A stretch of DNA of 64,000 nucleotides from Antarcticibacterium sp. 1MA-6-2 (lineage in GTDB: Bacteria > Bacteroidota > Bacteroidia > Flavobacteriales > Flavobacteriaceae): the NCBI RefSeq assembly GCF_021535135.1, contig NZ_CP091036.1, forward strand, positions 3,162,001 through 3,226,000. The letters are read 5' to 3'. This document shows, piece by piece, positions 50,757 to 61,395 of this stretch. The notes under the pieces were generated by a model, which saw nothing but the letters and a program-made list of their open reading frames with translations, did not search any database and had not been told where the DNA came from. The position numbers and the translations under genes were made by a program. Each line of letters begins with the position of its first letter. Positions within the stretch are counted from its first letter, which is position 1.

Positions 50757-53700
50757 ATGAAAAAAACTTTACTCATCTTAATTCCCTTATTGCTTTTTCA
50801 GTTTGCTTAGCTACAGTCAGGAGGCAATGATCTCTGTAACTGGAACTGTCTTAGATGAAGAAACGGGTGTCCCACTTCCAGGTACAAACATTGTTGAGAA
50901 AGGTACTTCGAATGGAGTTATGACAGATTTCGATGGAAACTTCGAAATCGATGTACCTGCAAATGCGACCCTGGTAATTTCCTATATAGGCTATAAGTCT
51001 TCTGAGGTCGAGGTTCAGGGAAAGTCGAGGGTAGAAATAGCATTGACGCCTGATTCGGCCACCCTCGATGAAGTAGTTGTAGTAGGTTATGGTACCCAGA
51101 AAAAAGTAAACCTCACAGGTGCTGTGACTACCGTTGATTCAGAGGTTCTTCAGTCAAGACCCGTACCTAACGTGAGCCAGATGCTTCAAGGCGTAGTACC
51201 TGGATTAAATTTTCAAACATCAGGTTTGGGAGGGGAACTCAATAGTGGTCTTAGCTTCAACATCCGGGGTTCTGGTACAATTGGTACGCTTCCAATTCTG
51301 CTCCATTAGTTTTAGTAGATGGTATGGAAGCAGATTTGGATGCAATTAATCCTCAAAACATTGAATCTATTACTGTATTAAAAGATGCAGCAGCTTCTGC
51401 AGTATATGGTTCCAGGGCCGCCTTTGGGGTTATTCTTGTTACTACAAAAGATGGTAAAACCGGTACTCCCACCATTAACTATAATAACAACCTTAGGTTT
51501 ACGTCCCCCCTTCACGTACCAAATATGATGGACTCTCATACATTTGCTTTGTATTGGAATGAGGCTGCTGACAATTCAGGTCAGGGCGCTCCCTTCTCAC
51601 AAGAAGTGATTGAGAGAATAATTCAATATCAGGAAGGTGAAATTGATTATGGTACAGTGCCTAATGCGAACGGGGATAGATATCAGTATTATACTGGTTC
51701 TAACGCAAACACAGATTGGTTTGATGAACTTTATAAGGATTATTCTTTTTCACAGGAACATAATTTAAGCCTGAGTGGAGGTAATGAGAAAACAACCTAC
51801 TACACCTCTGCAAGATTTTTAGATCAGGGAGGATTACTCGCTTATGGAGAGGATCGATTGGAAGATTATGACTTCAGTGGAAAACTTAGAACGGAAATAA
51901 CAAAGCACGTAAGTTTTAACTCCAGTACAAGGTTTTCAAGAAGAAACTATAATAAACCAACCCAGCAAAATGATTTGTTTTATCATAATATAGCCCGTAG
52001 ATGGCCTACCGTACCAGTTCGAGATCCAAATGGGAACTTTGGCGATGCTTCCGGAGAAATTCCTCAACTAGTGCAGGGAGGACGTACGGATGATCTTACA
52101 GATAGATTATATATGCAAGGACAGTTGACTATCACACCTCTCACAGGGTGGAATATTTATGCCATCGGTAATTATAAGATTACAAATGTCAATCATCATT
52201 CAGATGTGCTTCCGGCTTTTGCTTATGATGTGGCGGGAAATCCCTTTCCTGTTGCCGTGGGATGGAATTCACCAGGCTATAGCTATGTTTACGAGTACAA
52301 CCGTAAAGAAGATTATTTCAGCACAAACATTTACACGGATTATTCTTTTGATTTAAATGAGGCGCATAATTTTAAAGTTATGGCTGGATATAATTCAGAA
52401 TTAACGAAGTACAGAACAATAGGTGCTTCAAGGAGTGGCTTAATTACTCCTGACCTTCCTACTCTAAATACTGCTACGGATGAAAGCAGAGCAACTGAAG
52501 GACAGTATCAGCATTGGTCAGTAGCAGGTTTCTTTAGTAGGTTAAATTATAACTACAAAGAAAAGTACCTGCTTGAATTGAATGCAAGGTATGATGGGTC
52601 CTCCCGCTTCATTGGTGATAAGCGCTGGAATCTCTTTCCTTCTGTATCGGCTTATTGGAATATTGCTAATGAGAATTTTTGGAACTGGGACGAGGCTATA
52701 CAAATGTTTAAGTTAAGAGGCTCATATGGGGAACTGGGGAATCAGAATACAAGTAACTGGTATCCTTTTTATCAATCCATGCCTGTTGGAACCGCCAACG
52801 GAGGTTGGTTGCTAAACGGCGAAAAACCGAATACAGCAGGTGCTCCAGGTTTAGTTAGTTCTTTGCTTACCTGGGAAAAAGTAACCAGTTGGAACGTAGG
52901 TTTGGATATGGCTCTCCTAAAGAACAGGTTAAATTTTACTGTGGAATATTTTAATAGAAGAACCCTGGATATGGTAGGTCCTGCTCCCCAGTTGCCAGTG
53001 GTTTTGGGAACAGGAGTGCCACGAATTAATAATGCAGATATGGAGTCAAAGGGTGTTGAGCTTGAAATTAACTGGAGAGATCAAATAGGGGATTTTCGAT
53101 ATAGTGTAAGAGGAATTATATCAGACTCCCGCCAGAAAATTTTAAGTTATCCAAATCCTACAAATAGTATTGGGGATTGGTACAACGGTAGAGAAATGGG
53201 CGAAATCTGGGGATATACCACAATAGGAATTGCCCAAACAGATGAGGAGATGGAGAACCATCTGGAAAATACCAGCCAGAGTCAATTAGGTAGTAACTGG
53301 GAAGCTGGAGATATTATGTATGCTGATTTAAACGGGGATGGAGAAATTAATTCTGGAAACGGAACTTTAGAGGATACAGGAGATTTAACAATTATAGGAA
53401 ATTCAACTCCCCGCTATAGATTTGGAGTGGATTTGAGCGGTGATTTCAAAGGATTTGATTTTAGAATTTTTTTACAGGGCTTTGGAAAGAGAGAGTACAT
53501 GCCAAACGGCCCTTATTTTTGGGGAGCTAATGGAGGTATGTGGCAATCTGCGGGCTTTGAGGAACATATGGATTTCTTTAGAGATGAAGATTCCCCAATG
53601 GTGCAGGCGGGTCTCGCAGAGGAAAATCCTAATGCTTATTTCCCCCGCCCAATGTTTGGTAGTGGGAAGAATCAACAAACCCAAACGCGTTACCTTCAGG

Positions 53701-53921
53701 ATGCCTCTTATCTAAGATTAAAAAATGTTCAGATTGGCTATTCTTTCGAAGCCTTTCAGGCAGCTAGAGTAAGATTTTACGTATCAGGTGAAAATTTACT
53801 CACTTTTACTGATATGATAGACATATTTGATCCCGAATCTATAGGCTTGGGAGGGTGGAACGATGGGAAAACTTATCCTTATTCCCAGGTGCTTTCTATG
53901 GGTCTAAATGTGACATTTTAA
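50757..53921 (+). CDS. susC: SusC/RagA family TonB-linked outer-membrane transporter (two breaks)
   Basis: About 1,050 aa. ATG 50757 starts a signal peptide ([17 protein letters not shown]) interrupted by a TAG at 50808-50810, where a Gly codon fits. The restored frame gives [27 protein letters not shown], the carboxypeptidase-like domain, then [20 protein letters not shown], the TonB box/plug signature. A base is missing near 51287 (IGT...[11 protein letters not shown]). The plug ends [27 protein letters not shown], and the barrel ends SMGLNVTF. It imports oligosaccharides with its SusD partner, which follows after 20 bases. Confidence 0.93.
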
Positions 53922-53941
53922 AAATTTAAAAATTTAAAAAT

Positions 53942-55921
53942 ATGAAATTAATAAAACCAGTTTTTGCCATTATGGCAATGCTTTTTCTCGTAGGTTGCGA
54001 AGTCGAAGAGTTTTTGGAAAGGGAACCTCTCTCTGATGTAACACCCGATGATTATTTAAATAGAGAGGCGGATTTGGCAGCCTATACTATTGCCCGATAT
54101 AACTTTCAAACCCATGGAGGATGGGGCCTGGGTACTTTTGCCCAGGATAATCATACAGATAATCAGGCTACTTCTGGCTATAGTGATATTTGGGCTCCAG
54201 GTGAGTGGCGAGTGCCACAATCAGGGGGAGTTTGGAACTTTGGAAATATCCGACAGTTAAACTATTTTTTAGAAACTGTGGTTCCTAAATGGGAAGCAGG
54301 AGAAATTGCTGGAACTCCGCAAAATGTTGAACATTATATAGGTGAAGCTTATTTCCTTCGTGCCTATGAATATTTTCAGAAAGTACAGGCAGTGGGTGAT
54401 TTTCCAATTGTCAAAAATACTCTCGAAGACAATATTGAACAACTTATTGCTGAATCTAAAAGAAGACCAAGAAATGAAGTAGCACGATTTGTTATTTCAG
54501 ATCTTAATACTGCCATTGAGTTATTACAAGAGACACCACCTAATGGAAAGAACAGGATTTCAAAGTATGCAGCCCTTTTATTAAAATCAAGAGTAGCACT
54601 TCACGAGGGAAGTTGGTTAACGTACCATAAAGGAACTCCATTTGTACCGGGAGGTCCCAACTGGCCTGGTACGGGATTAGTAAATGATTTTAATATAAGT
54701 CTTGATGCTGAAATCGACTATTTTCTAACCGAAGCTATGGACGCATCTTCCAGGGTAGCAGATGTTATTTCATTAGTGCCTAACAATCCTAATGAGGATA
54801 TTGGGTATAATTCCTCCAGTAATCCCTATTTTACTATGTTTAGTTCTGATAATCTAGAATCTTATGAGGAGGTTTTATTATGGAGAGATTACGACCCAAC
54901 CCTGGGCATAAGTCATAATGTTAACCACTACATGAATCAGAATGGAGGCAATTCAGGGTATACAAGGAGCTTAGTAGATAATTTTTTAATGGCCAACGGC
55001 TTACCCATTTATGCTCCCGGTTCTGGTTATGAGGGGGATGATTTTATTGAAGATGTCAAAAAAGATCGAGATCACAGACTTCAGCTTTTTATGAAAGCTC
55101 CGGGAGAGCTGAGACTAATTGATGCAGCAGCACCAGATGGAAGTCCAATTCTAATTGGAGTACCTGATATTACAGGCTTACAGGAAACAAAGGACGTGAC
55201 AGGATATTCTGTAAAAAAAGGCTTTTCATACCTGGCAAGTAATACAGAAGGCAACAATGGATCTATAGGTAGTATAGTTTTTCGTGCTGCCGAAGCTTAC
55301 CTGAATTACATTGAAGCTTCTTACTTGATGGAGGGAGCCATTAATTCCAAAGCTTCCGAATATTGGAAAGAAATCAGGACAAGAGCTGGTGTAGAACCCG
55401 ACTTTACAATCACTGTCGCCGCAACAGATATATCCAAAGAGGCTGAAAATGATTTTGCTGCTTATTCTTCCGGTACCTTACTTAATGATCCTGTGATGTA
55501 TAACATCAGAAGAGAAAGACGAAGTGAATTAATAGCTGAAGGGATGCGCCTTTTCGATTTGAAGCGATGGAGAGCACTGGATCAATTAAAGAATGAACCA
55601 CACGTAATTGAAGGTTTTAAGCTTTGGGGTCCAATGTCTGAATGGTATGTGGACGAAAATGGGAATTCAATTTTAATAGAGCCTGGTGAAGGAGGAGTTC
55701 CTAATGTTTCAAGTAGTGCTGAAAGTGATTACCTGATGCCTTACCGTATAAATACAAGTTCCGGTAACCCGGTAAGCGAGGGATATTCATGGGCTTTCGC
55801 TCATTATTTAAATCCTATTGCCACAGAACATTTTTTAATAACTATCCCAGGTGGATCTTCTAATTTATCTGAATCAGTAATTTATCAAAATCCGGGTTGG
55901 TCCAAAGAAGCAGGTACTTAG
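53942..55921 (+). CDS. susD: SusD/RagB family nutrient-binding lipoprotein
   Basis: Intact 659-residue surface lipoprotein: signal with lipobox (MLFLVGCEVEEFLEREP), an N-terminal segment with the TPR-like helices (EAYFLRAYEYFQKVQAVGDFPIV), and the C-terminal SusD motif (NIRRERRSELIAEGMRLFDLKRWRALD). It caps the SusC barrel and binds the incoming glycan. It lies 20 bases downstream of susC and is cotranscribed. Confidence 0.95.
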   Translation: MKLIKPVFAIMAMLFLVGCEVEEFLEREPLSDVTPDDYLNREADLAAYTIARYNFQTHGGWGLGTFAQDNHTDNQATSGYSDIWAPGEWRVPQSGGVWNFGNIRQLNYFLETVVPKWEAGEIAGTPQNVEHYIGEAYFLRAYEYFQKVQAVGDFPIVKNTLEDNIEQLIAESKRRPRNEVARFVISDLNTAIELLQETPPNGKNRISKYAALLLKSRVALHEGSWLTYHKGTPFVPGGPNWPGTGLVNDFNISLDAEIDYFLTEAMDASSRVADVISLVPNNPNEDIGYNSSSNPYFTMFSSDNLESYEEVLLWRDYDPTLGISHNVNHYMNQNGGNSGYTRSLVDNFLMANGLPIYAPGSGYEGDDFIEDVKKDRDHRLQLFMKAPGELRLIDAAAPDGSPILIGVPDITGLQETKDVTGYSVKKGFSYLASNTEGNNGSIGSIVFRAAEAYLNYIEASYLMEGAINSKASEYWKEIRTRAGVEPDFTITVAATDISKEAENDFAAYSSGTLLNDPVMYNIRRERRSELIAEGMRLFDLKRWRALDQLKNEPHVIEGFKLWGPMSEWYVDENGNSILIEPGEGGVPNVSSSAESDYLMPYRINTSSGNPVSEGYSWAFAHYLNPIATEHFLITIPGGSSNLSESVIYQNPGWSKEAGT

Positions 55922-55922
55922 T

Positions 55923-56021
55923 GCTGAATTTTAAATGGGTTAGCCATATTTCCTATATGTACCGAATAGAGGGGGTAAAATACCGAAAGGTACATATAGG
56001 ATTTAAATATTTAAAATTCAG
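55923..56021. promoter_or_regulatory. Long imperfect inverted repeat between susD and the GH16 gene
   Basis: Nested inverted repeats: outer arms CTGAATTTTAAAT / ATTTAAAATTCAG and inner arms CCTATATGTACC (55952-55963) / GGTACATATAGG (55989-56000). It can fold into a long hairpin, so it may attenuate or stabilise the susCD transcript. The inner arms resemble the TATATAGGA core of the repeats upstream of susC. Confidence 0.5.
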
Positions 56022-56087
56022 AAGAAACAATGGATATTATGAAAGTCATCCTATTAAAATATAGTTCATCATAATAAGAGCTAAATC

Positions 56088-56882
56088 ATGAAAAATAATC
56101 TAAACTTCTTCCTCATCGCACTTGGGGTGTTTTCTGGTCTTTTTTCCTGTATGGGACAAAAAGGAGCCTCATCCTGGAACCTTGTCTGGCAGGATGAATT
56201 TGAAAATACTGGAGCACCAAACTCTGAGAACTGGGAGTTTTCGAGTCGTGGTAATGCCAACTGGAACTGTTATTGTGCAAATAATCCCGGAACCACCTTA
56301 GTAAAGGACGGAAAACTCCATCTGCGAGGAATAATTACCACAGAGGCTGATAGTACTAAATACCAAACTGGCTGCATTCAAACGAAAGACAACTTTTCTT
56401 TTAAATATGGGAAGGTGGAAGTTCGTGCAAGGCTGGACAAAGGAAAGGGCTCATGGCCAGCGATATGGATGATGCCACAGGACCCTCAATATGGAGGTTG
56501 GCCGCATAGTGGAGAAATCGATATAATGGAACATCTTAATTTTGATACTATTGTTTATCAAACTATCCACAGTACTTATGTGGATGTCCAGCACAAAAAA
56601 GAAACCCCAATTAACTTTGCGACAGCCGCTTTTAAAGAAGGGGAATTTAATGTCTTCGGTTTAGAATGGTATCCTGACAGACTGGACTTCTTTTTAAATG
56701 GAGAAAAAACATTCACTTATCCCAGGATTGAGGGATCTACTACAGAACAGTGGCCTTTTGATCAGGAATTCTACATTATCCTGGACCAGGCTTTAGGTGT
56801 TTCATGGGTTGGAGAAATTCATGATAAGGATTTGCCAGTAGAAATGATAGTAGATTGGGTGAGGGTGTACCAGGAAAATTAA
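56088..56882 (+). CDS. GH16 family endo-glucanase (laminarinase-type) lipoprotein
   Basis: Intact 264 aa, with lipobox (GLFSCMGQKG). The GH16 catalytic signature GEIDIMEH contains the nucleophile Glu, Asp and the general acid Glu, in the laminarinase/beta-1,3-glucanase form (E-I-D-I-M-E). Preceding WNLVWQDEFENTGAPNSENWEF and KYGKVEVRARLDKGKGSWPAIWMMP are typical of the family. Related GH16 enzymes act on agar, carrageenan or porphyran, so the specificity is not certain. As a lipoprotein it is likely on the outer surface. Confidence 0.92.
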   Translation: MKNNLNFFLIALGVFSGLFSCMGQKGASSWNLVWQDEFENTGAPNSENWEFSSRGNANWNCYCANNPGTTLVKDGKLHLRGIITTEADSTKYQTGCIQTKDNFSFKYGKVEVRARLDKGKGSWPAIWMMPQDPQYGGWPHSGEIDIMEHLNFDTIVYQTIHSTYVDVQHKKETPINFATAAFKEGEFNVFGLEWYPDRLDFFLNGEKTFTYPRIEGSTTEQWPFDQEFYIILDQALGVSWVGEIHDKDLPVEMIVDWVRVYQEN

Positions 56883-57070
56883 AATGAGCTAGTTTAAACT
56901 TTCACTTTAATAGCCCGCCTTATGCATAAATGATGTGGAATTGCAACAGAAGTTCAATTTCCCGTCAGAATAAAGAACTTAATAATTTCAGAAATTAATT
57001 CTATCCTTAGATCAAAATAAAAAGCTGCAAAGCCTGTCAAACTCGTAAACATCTTCCAATTAAACAAAAA

Positions 57071-59122
57071 ATGAACATTTTAAAACCAATCTTCCTGCTC
57101 CTGTTCTTATTCAGTATTGTGTCCTGTAAAAGCGGAAAGAAAACTGGACCTGAAGCCGTTGGCCCGGTGCCTACCCCACAACAGTTAGCCTGGCAGAATA
57201 TGGAATACTATGCTTTTATTCATTTTAATATGAACACCTTCACCGATATGGAATGGGGTGACGGAGGGGAATCTCCGGAGAATTTTAATCCTACTGCACT
57301 CGATACTCGCCAATGGGCAAAAACTGCGAAAGATGCCGGAATGAAAGGGATTATTTTAACCGCAAAACACCACGACGGATTTTGTCTCTGGCCTACCGAA
57401 ACCACAGGACATTCAGTAAAAAATTCGCCTTGGAAAGATGGTAAGGGTGATGTGGTAAAAGAACTGGCCGAAGCCTGTAAAGAATATGGACTTAAATTCG
57501 GAGTCTATCTCTCTCCGTGGGACAGGAACCATCCGGAATATGCCCGGGAAGGCTATGTAGAAGTGTTTCACAAGCAATTGGAAGAACTAATGACAAATTA
57601 CGGTCCTTTATTCGAGGTTTGGTTTGATGGGGCCAATGGAGGAACTGGTTTCTACGGAGGAGCTAATGAAGATCGAAAAATTGACGATGCAACATATTAT
57701 CAATGGGATAGGATTACAGAGATTATCAGGGAACATCAGCCTGATGCCGTAATATTCAGTGGAGGAAATCCTGATATACGCTGGATAGGAAATGAACATG
57801 GTTATGGAGCAAAAACAAACTGGAGTACTTTTAAGCCCGGAAGTGGAGCCTCACAAACCGGAAATGAAGATGGTGACAAATGGATCCCGGCCGAAGCTGA
57901 TGTTTCTATAAGACCGGGTTGGTATTATCACAAGCGGGAAGACCACCAGGTAAAAAGTCTTCCGCATCTGCTCGATATCTATTACAAATCAATAGGAAGA
58001 AATGCAACACTATTACTCAATTTGCCCGTGGACGCGCGTGGAATTGTTCATGAGAACGATGTTAAGCAATTAATGAAATTACGCGAACAATTAGACAAAG
58101 ATTTTGCAAACAATTTGGCTACCAATGCGAAGGTAAAGACTTCTTCTACTGCTGATTCAAATTTTAGTGCTTCCACATTAACTGATGGAAATGATAATAC
58201 TTTCTGGATGCCTGAAGAAGGTATTGTACAATGTGAAATCATTCTAAGTTTTGAGCGCCCTACAGAAATTAATAGGTTTCTGGTACAAGAACATATCGCA
58301 CTGGGACAAAGGGTAGAAGAATTTAAGCTTGAGGGCGAGATTGAAGGAAATTGGGAAGAGATTGCTTCAGAAACTACAATTGGCTACAAACGGATTTTAA
58401 GATTTGATCCCGTTGAGGTTACCGCTTTGCGTCTGAAAATCGAAGATGCCAAAGCCCGAGCACTAATTTCAAATATTGAAGTTTATCGTGCCCCTTTAGT
58501 AATGCAAGCTCCGGAGATTTCACAGGACTTAGAAGGCACTATTACGGTGAACAGTTATGACAAAGGATTGGAGGTATATTATACCTTGAATGGAAAGAAT
58601 CCTGATAAATCCTCAGAGATATATTCTGAAAAGTTTTTGATCGACAAACCTACTGAGGTAAAAGCCGTAGGTTATAATCCTCAGTCTGATACCTACAGCG
58701 AAGTATCTAATTTCCGAGCTGATATTCCGAAGAAAAACTGGAAGGTATTAAATGAAAATGAAGGAGCTACAGCAATCATAGATGCCGATGAAAATACCAT
58801 CTGGACTAAAAAAGGAAATTTGCCCCAGGATGTAGTCGTGGATTTGGGAAAGACTTATACTTTAAGCGGATTTACCTATTTGCCACACCAAACTCGTTAT
58901 CCGCAAGGCATCCTCGCTGATTATGAATTTTTAGTAAGTGAAAATGGTGAAATCTGGAAAAAAGTCAGTGAAGGTGAGTTTTCAAATATTAAAAATAATC
59001 CAATTGAACAACGTATAGCATTTGACCCAACACAAGCCAGGTATTTTAAATTCTACAGTAAACGCAGTGCAGATGCTTCAGGGGTAATGGGTTTTGCTGA
59101 AATAGGTGTTATAACTGACTAG
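57071..59122 (+). CDS. GH29 alpha-L-fucosidase with C-terminal F5/8-type modules
   Basis: Intact 683-residue lipoprotein (FSIVSCKSGKK). The catalytic domain has AKHHDGFCLWPTE, KEYGLKFGVYLSPWDRNHPEY and the nucleophile Asp in FEVWFDGANGG, the family hallmark. After residue 340 come a discoidin-like module (SSTADSNFSASTLTDGNDNTFW), a chitobiase-C-like segment (VYYTLNGKNPDKSSEIYSEKF) and a second discoidin-like module (WTKKGNLPQDVVVDLGKTYTLSG). It removes alpha-linked fucose. Start ATG gives the proper lipoprotein signal. Confidence 0.94.
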   Translation: MNILKPIFLLLFLFSIVSCKSGKKTGPEAVGPVPTPQQLAWQNMEYYAFIHFNMNTFTDMEWGDGGESPENFNPTALDTRQWAKTAKDAGMKGIILTAKHHDGFCLWPTETTGHSVKNSPWKDGKGDVVKELAEACKEYGLKFGVYLSPWDRNHPEYAREGYVEVFHKQLEELMTNYGPLFEVWFDGANGGTGFYGGANEDRKIDDATYYQWDRITEIIREHQPDAVIFSGGNPDIRWIGNEHGYGAKTNWSTFKPGSGASQTGNEDGDKWIPAEADVSIRPGWYYHKREDHQVKSLPHLLDIYYKSIGRNATLLLNLPVDARGIVHENDVKQLMKLREQLDKDFANNLATNAKVKTSSTADSNFSASTLTDGNDNTFWMPEEGIVQCEIILSFERPTEINRFLVQEHIALGQRVEEFKLEGEIEGNWEEIASETTIGYKRILRFDPVEVTALRLKIEDAKARALISNIEVYRAPLVMQAPEISQDLEGTITVNSYDKGLEVYYTLNGKNPDKSSEIYSEKFLIDKPTEVKAVGYNPQSDTYSEVSNFRADIPKKNWKVLNENEGATAIIDADENTIWTKKGNLPQDVVVDLGKTYTLSGFTYLPHQTRYPQGILADYEFLVSENGEIWKKVSEGEFSNIKNNPIEQRIAFDPTQARYFKFYSKRSADASGVMGFAEIGVITD

Positions 59123-59387
59123 GTAATAGGTGGATAAGTGAGATAAATATAAATTTTAAGACTATTTAATTTTAAAATACATTATAAATCCAAGAATAAA
59201 TTTATAATGTATTAATTTGTTTAGTTTTTTTATTTTTCGAAATAGCCATTTTGTTATTCATCTATGCTGAAGCGCAGAATGTTAATCGCCTTTTAAATTT
59301 GTTACACCAAAAAACTAGTATTGACTTTTTATGATATGCTCCTGTATTACTATTATCAGAAAATGGTAAAGGTTAATTATATATTGT

Positions 59388-61061
59388 ATGCTTAAAATAA
59401 ATCATATTGCTTTAATTTTTTGTTTAACTTAGCTTGCTGTTGTCCTGTAAAAAGAAGAATGAGCTTGAAAAGGAAACTAAAAATAAAAGACCAAACATAG
59501 TTTTCATTATGTCTGATGATCATGCCTATCAGGCGATTAGTGCTTACAGTGACAAACTCACCCACACGCCAAACATTGACCGTATTGCAGTAGGCGGAAT
59601 GTTATTTACCAATGCCTCTGTCACGAACTCAATCTGTGCCCCTTCACGAGCCACTATTTTGACTGGAAAACACACTCACCTCAATGGGAAAATTGATAAC
59701 ATTAGCAAATTTGATACTACCAATGTTACGTTCCCGCAGCTCTTCCAGGACGCAGGTTACCAAACTGCAATGTTTGGAAAATTACACTTTGGGAACAATC
59801 CTAAAGGTTTTGATGAATTTAAAATATTGCCCGGGCAGGGAGATTATTATAACCCTAAATTTATTACAGAAAAGGGAGATACTATAATAAAGGGGTATGT
59901 TACAGATATTATCACCGATCTTACAATAGACTGGCTTGATAACCGCCGGGACGTTAATAAACCTTTTCTACTTATGTATCTTCATAAGGCTCCACATAGA
60001 TCCTGGCTACCTGCGGAAAAACATTATAAAGAGTTCACCCAAAAAGAATTTCCGGTACCCGCCACCCTTTTTGATGATTATAAACGTATTTCCATCACCT
60101 AAGCCCTTCCTCTGGCGATGAACTTAATAAGCAAGGGAGTCTCAATCCTTACAGTACTGCCGCAAAAACGGCTGAGATGAATATTTATAAGCACATGACC
60201 CTGGGGTATGACAATAAACTTTCCCGTGAAGTTATAGAGAAATTTGGTTTAGAGGACATGTTCTATACCACTGGTCCACTTGATAGAATGGATCAGGAAC
60301 AGCGCAGGTCCTGGGACTCAGTTTATGATCCTATTATAAAAGAATTTGAAGAAAAATTTCCCGGGATGAATGACTCTACTTTAATGGTATGGAAATATCA
60401 GCGATACATGCAGGATTATTTGGGTACCATAGCCGGGGTTGACGAAAATGTAGGTCGACTGCTGGATTATTTGGAAGAACAACATCTGGATGAGAATACA
60501 GTAGTAGTGTATACCTCCGACCAGGGATTTTATTTAGGAGAACACGGTTGGTTCGATAAACGTTTTATGTACAATGAATCTTTTAAGACTCCACTATTAA
60601 TCAAATGGCCTAACGTAATCACCGCAGGTACCACCGAAGAAGAAATGGTGCAGAATTTGGATTTTGCCCAGACCTTTTTGGAAATAGCCGGAATAAATGC
60701 TCCCGAAGATATGCAGGGAAAAAGTCTGGTTCCTCTTCTAAAAGGTAAGAAAGAGACGTGGGATAGAGATGCTGTATATTACCATTATTATGAATATCCC
60801 GGAGAACACGCGGTAAAACGGCATTATGGAATAGCCACAAAGGATTATAAACTTATTCATTTTTACTACGACATTAATGAATGGGAGCTATATGATCAAA
60901 AGAAAGATCCCCAGGAGCTGCACAACGTCTATTACGATCCCAGATACGCAGAAGTGCGGGAGGAAATGACGCAAAAACTTAAAGAGATCCGGAAAAAGTA
61001 TAAAGACTCAGAAGAACTTGATAATTATTATATTCAGCTTTATGAAGAAAGGGAGAGATAA
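59388..61061 (+). CDS. Formylglycine-dependent sulfatase, S1 family (two breaks)
   Basis: About 557 aa. Signal peptide and lipobox (LLLSCKKKNE) are restored by bypassing a TAG at 59430-59432 where a Gly codon fits. The metal site RPNIVFIMSDDHAYQ and the sulfatase signature CAPSRATILTGKHTH follow; the Cys is converted to formylglycine by a maturase encoded elsewhere. A TAA at 60100-60102 (after KRISIT) adds two bases. The rest reads PSSGDELNKQGSLNPY, TSDQGFYLGEHGWFDKRFMYNE and PLLIKWP, typical of S1. It removes sulfate esters from the glycan. Confidence 0.9.
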
Positions 61062-61395
61062 CAGGGTTAAAATTTCCTGCGGGCTCTCTATAATATTGGA
61101 GGTATTTCCACATAGGGATGCGGTATAATATAATGGACGAAAATTACAAGTCAGGAGATGAGCAATCCACAGCTAAAATGCAAAGAAGTTTAATTTCTTA
61201 TCTTTTAAATGTAGGTAAGGGATACTTTCAGGAAATTCAGAAATAATAGAAATAATTAAGAAAATTTAATAATTAGGCGAATTTCATTAAGACCAGGTTT
61301 ATTAAAATAGAAGGAGAAGTTTTGTTCTTTCCACTTGCGGAGGTGATTCCTTAGGGTCTAATGATGAGATTCTTGTAAAATAGAAATTAAAATAA
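61062..61395. other. Intergenic region between sulfatase and PNGase genes
   Basis: About 330 bases with no gene, AT-rich, containing several short stop-rich frames. A promoter for the PNGase gene could lie here; no repeat or terminator with a clear stem is visible. Confidence 0.35.

Noticed and set aside
1236..60102. Euplotes-like or prfB-like programmed +1 frameshifting at stop codons
   Set aside because: Shifts are a mix of +1 and +2, no common slippery codon or stimulatory structure is visible, and direct slippage would replace strictly conserved Gly residues by Ser.
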